Source: Mycobacterium sp. (GTDB lineage Bacteria; Actinomycetota; Actinomycetes; Mycobacteriales; Mycobacteriaceae). From it: 6,477 nucleotides of DNA. The stretch spans positions 1-6,477 of the forward strand of contig JAQSXQ010000331.1 in assembly GCA_029256565.1 (NCBI GenBank). The letters run 5' to 3'. Under the pieces are notes generated by a model, which was not told where the DNA came from, did no database searches, and worked only from the letters and a program-made list of their open reading frames with translations. Position 1 is the first letter of the stretch, and every line of letters begins with the position of its first letter. The position numbers were made by a program, and so were the translations under genes. Positions 5,963 to 6,477 of this stretch are shown piece by piece.

Positions 5963-6477
5963 CTATTCGATCAGATCACCGACTGCGGGGCCGAACAGGC
6001 ACAACTCCCCGAGTATCGGGGTGGGGTCTGCCGACCAGTCCATCGCCAGGAGCTGAGCGTGACTGCGCCGTCCCGTGCGCCACCGCAGTGCCTCGAATCG
6101 GGTTGTCCTCAAGAGCAATTCGGGCTCTGCGTCCGGCCCGCAGCGATAGTCGGCGTCTTCGACGGTGACGCGCAGTGGCATCGACGTATCCAGCCGGGCG
6201 AGCACCTGATTCGAGGAGTAGTGCACGGCCTCCGACCCGCGTTCGCCGGGCCGCCCCAGCGCGCCGCGGATGTCGTGCTCGTGGCTGGTGACGTCACCGA
6301 CGGGGGCGATGAGGCCGTCTGTTTCCGCGCGACGGCAGAGTTCGGCGCCGGCCGAAGCCCATCTCGCGAGCAGCTCGGCGCGATCGTGACCGGCGAACCG
6401 CCTGACGTGTTCCGCCGTCTGTTCGTCGGTGGGAGCGCCGGCCAGCGTGCCGGCCGCCCAGTCCTCGGCGACGGCGA
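5963..6477 (-). CDS. Maleylpyruvate isomerase family mycothiol-dependent enzyme (TIGR03083/MDMPI type), N-terminus outside window
   Basis: The minus-strand frame is open from the window edge to the TAG at 5965-5963, giving 170 visible C-terminal residues. It opens with a helical stretch (DWAAGTLAGAPTDEQTAEHV and onward) and then GDVTSHEHDIRGALGRPGER (about 60-79), typical of the DinB-like mycothiol-dependent fold, where D61 or H65 could be metal ligands. A small C-terminal domain follows, with RVTVEDADYRCG (about 102-113). The end, FEALRWRTGRRSHAQLLAMD then WSADPTPI and LCLFGPA, is a common actinobacterial signature of this family. Members use mycothiol as a thiol cofactor in isomerisation or conjugation, or serve as detoxifying transferases; the substrate here is unknown. 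The GTG at 6226 that begins a shorter frame is internal, because recognisable family sequence continues upstream. idi lies 156 bp downstream on the same strand. Confidence 0.82.
   Translation of the reverse strand, partial: AVAEDWAAGTLAGAPTDEQTAEHVRRFAGHDRAELLARWASAGAELCRRAETDGLIAPVGDVTSHEHDIRGALGRPGERGSEAVHYSSNQVLARLDTSMPLRVTVEDADYRCGPDAEPELLLRTTRFEALRWRTGRRSHAQLLAMDWSADPTPILGELCLFGPAVGDLIE

Overview
The window is GC-rich actinobacterial DNA and most resembles a fast-growing Mycobacterium/Mycolicibacterium. This rests on gene content (a mycothiol-dependent enzyme relative, an F420-type luciferase-like oxidoreductase, the Oxygenase-NA family), GTG starts, a probable leaderless transcript and third-position G/C codon bias. 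It is a family-level inference, not a species identification. No tRNA, rRNA, CRISPR array, insertion sequence or prophage gene was seen.

Plus-strand half (1-2002): the 3' part of a 2-oxoglutarate/Fe(II) oxygenase gene of the COG3826/PF09859 type; then a TetR-family regulator whose start codon appears to coincide with the transcription start and whose promoter overlaps a perfect inverted repeat; then, 22 bp further on, a short crotonase-fold protein whose active site fits an enoyl-CoA isomerase better than a hydratase. The regulator and crotonase probably form a small autoregulated operon.

Minus-strand half (2007-6477), read right to left: the 3' part of a mycothiol-dependent maleylpyruvate isomerase-like gene; idi, a type I isopentenyl-diphosphate isomerase with all expected active-site residues; an LLM-class F420-dependent oxidoreductase 52 bp downstream of idi; and two adjacent, same-strand membrane GGDEF paralogues. 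The crotonase and the last GGDEF gene converge with only 4 bp between their stop codons.

The most interesting part is the GGDEF pair. The first gene (3237-4245) has a canonical GGEEF catalytic domain, but its membrane sensor is broken by what looks like a 10-bp near-tandem duplication. Removing one copy restores a clean 332-residue protein. The second gene (2007-3119) has an intact frame, but its catalytic motifs are eroded (GGDEF to GDAEF, metal Asp to Asn, loss of the C-terminal signature). One paralogue has therefore lost its frame and the other its chemistry. I found no clearly novel multi-gene system; the rest is ordinary actinobacterial metabolism and regulation.
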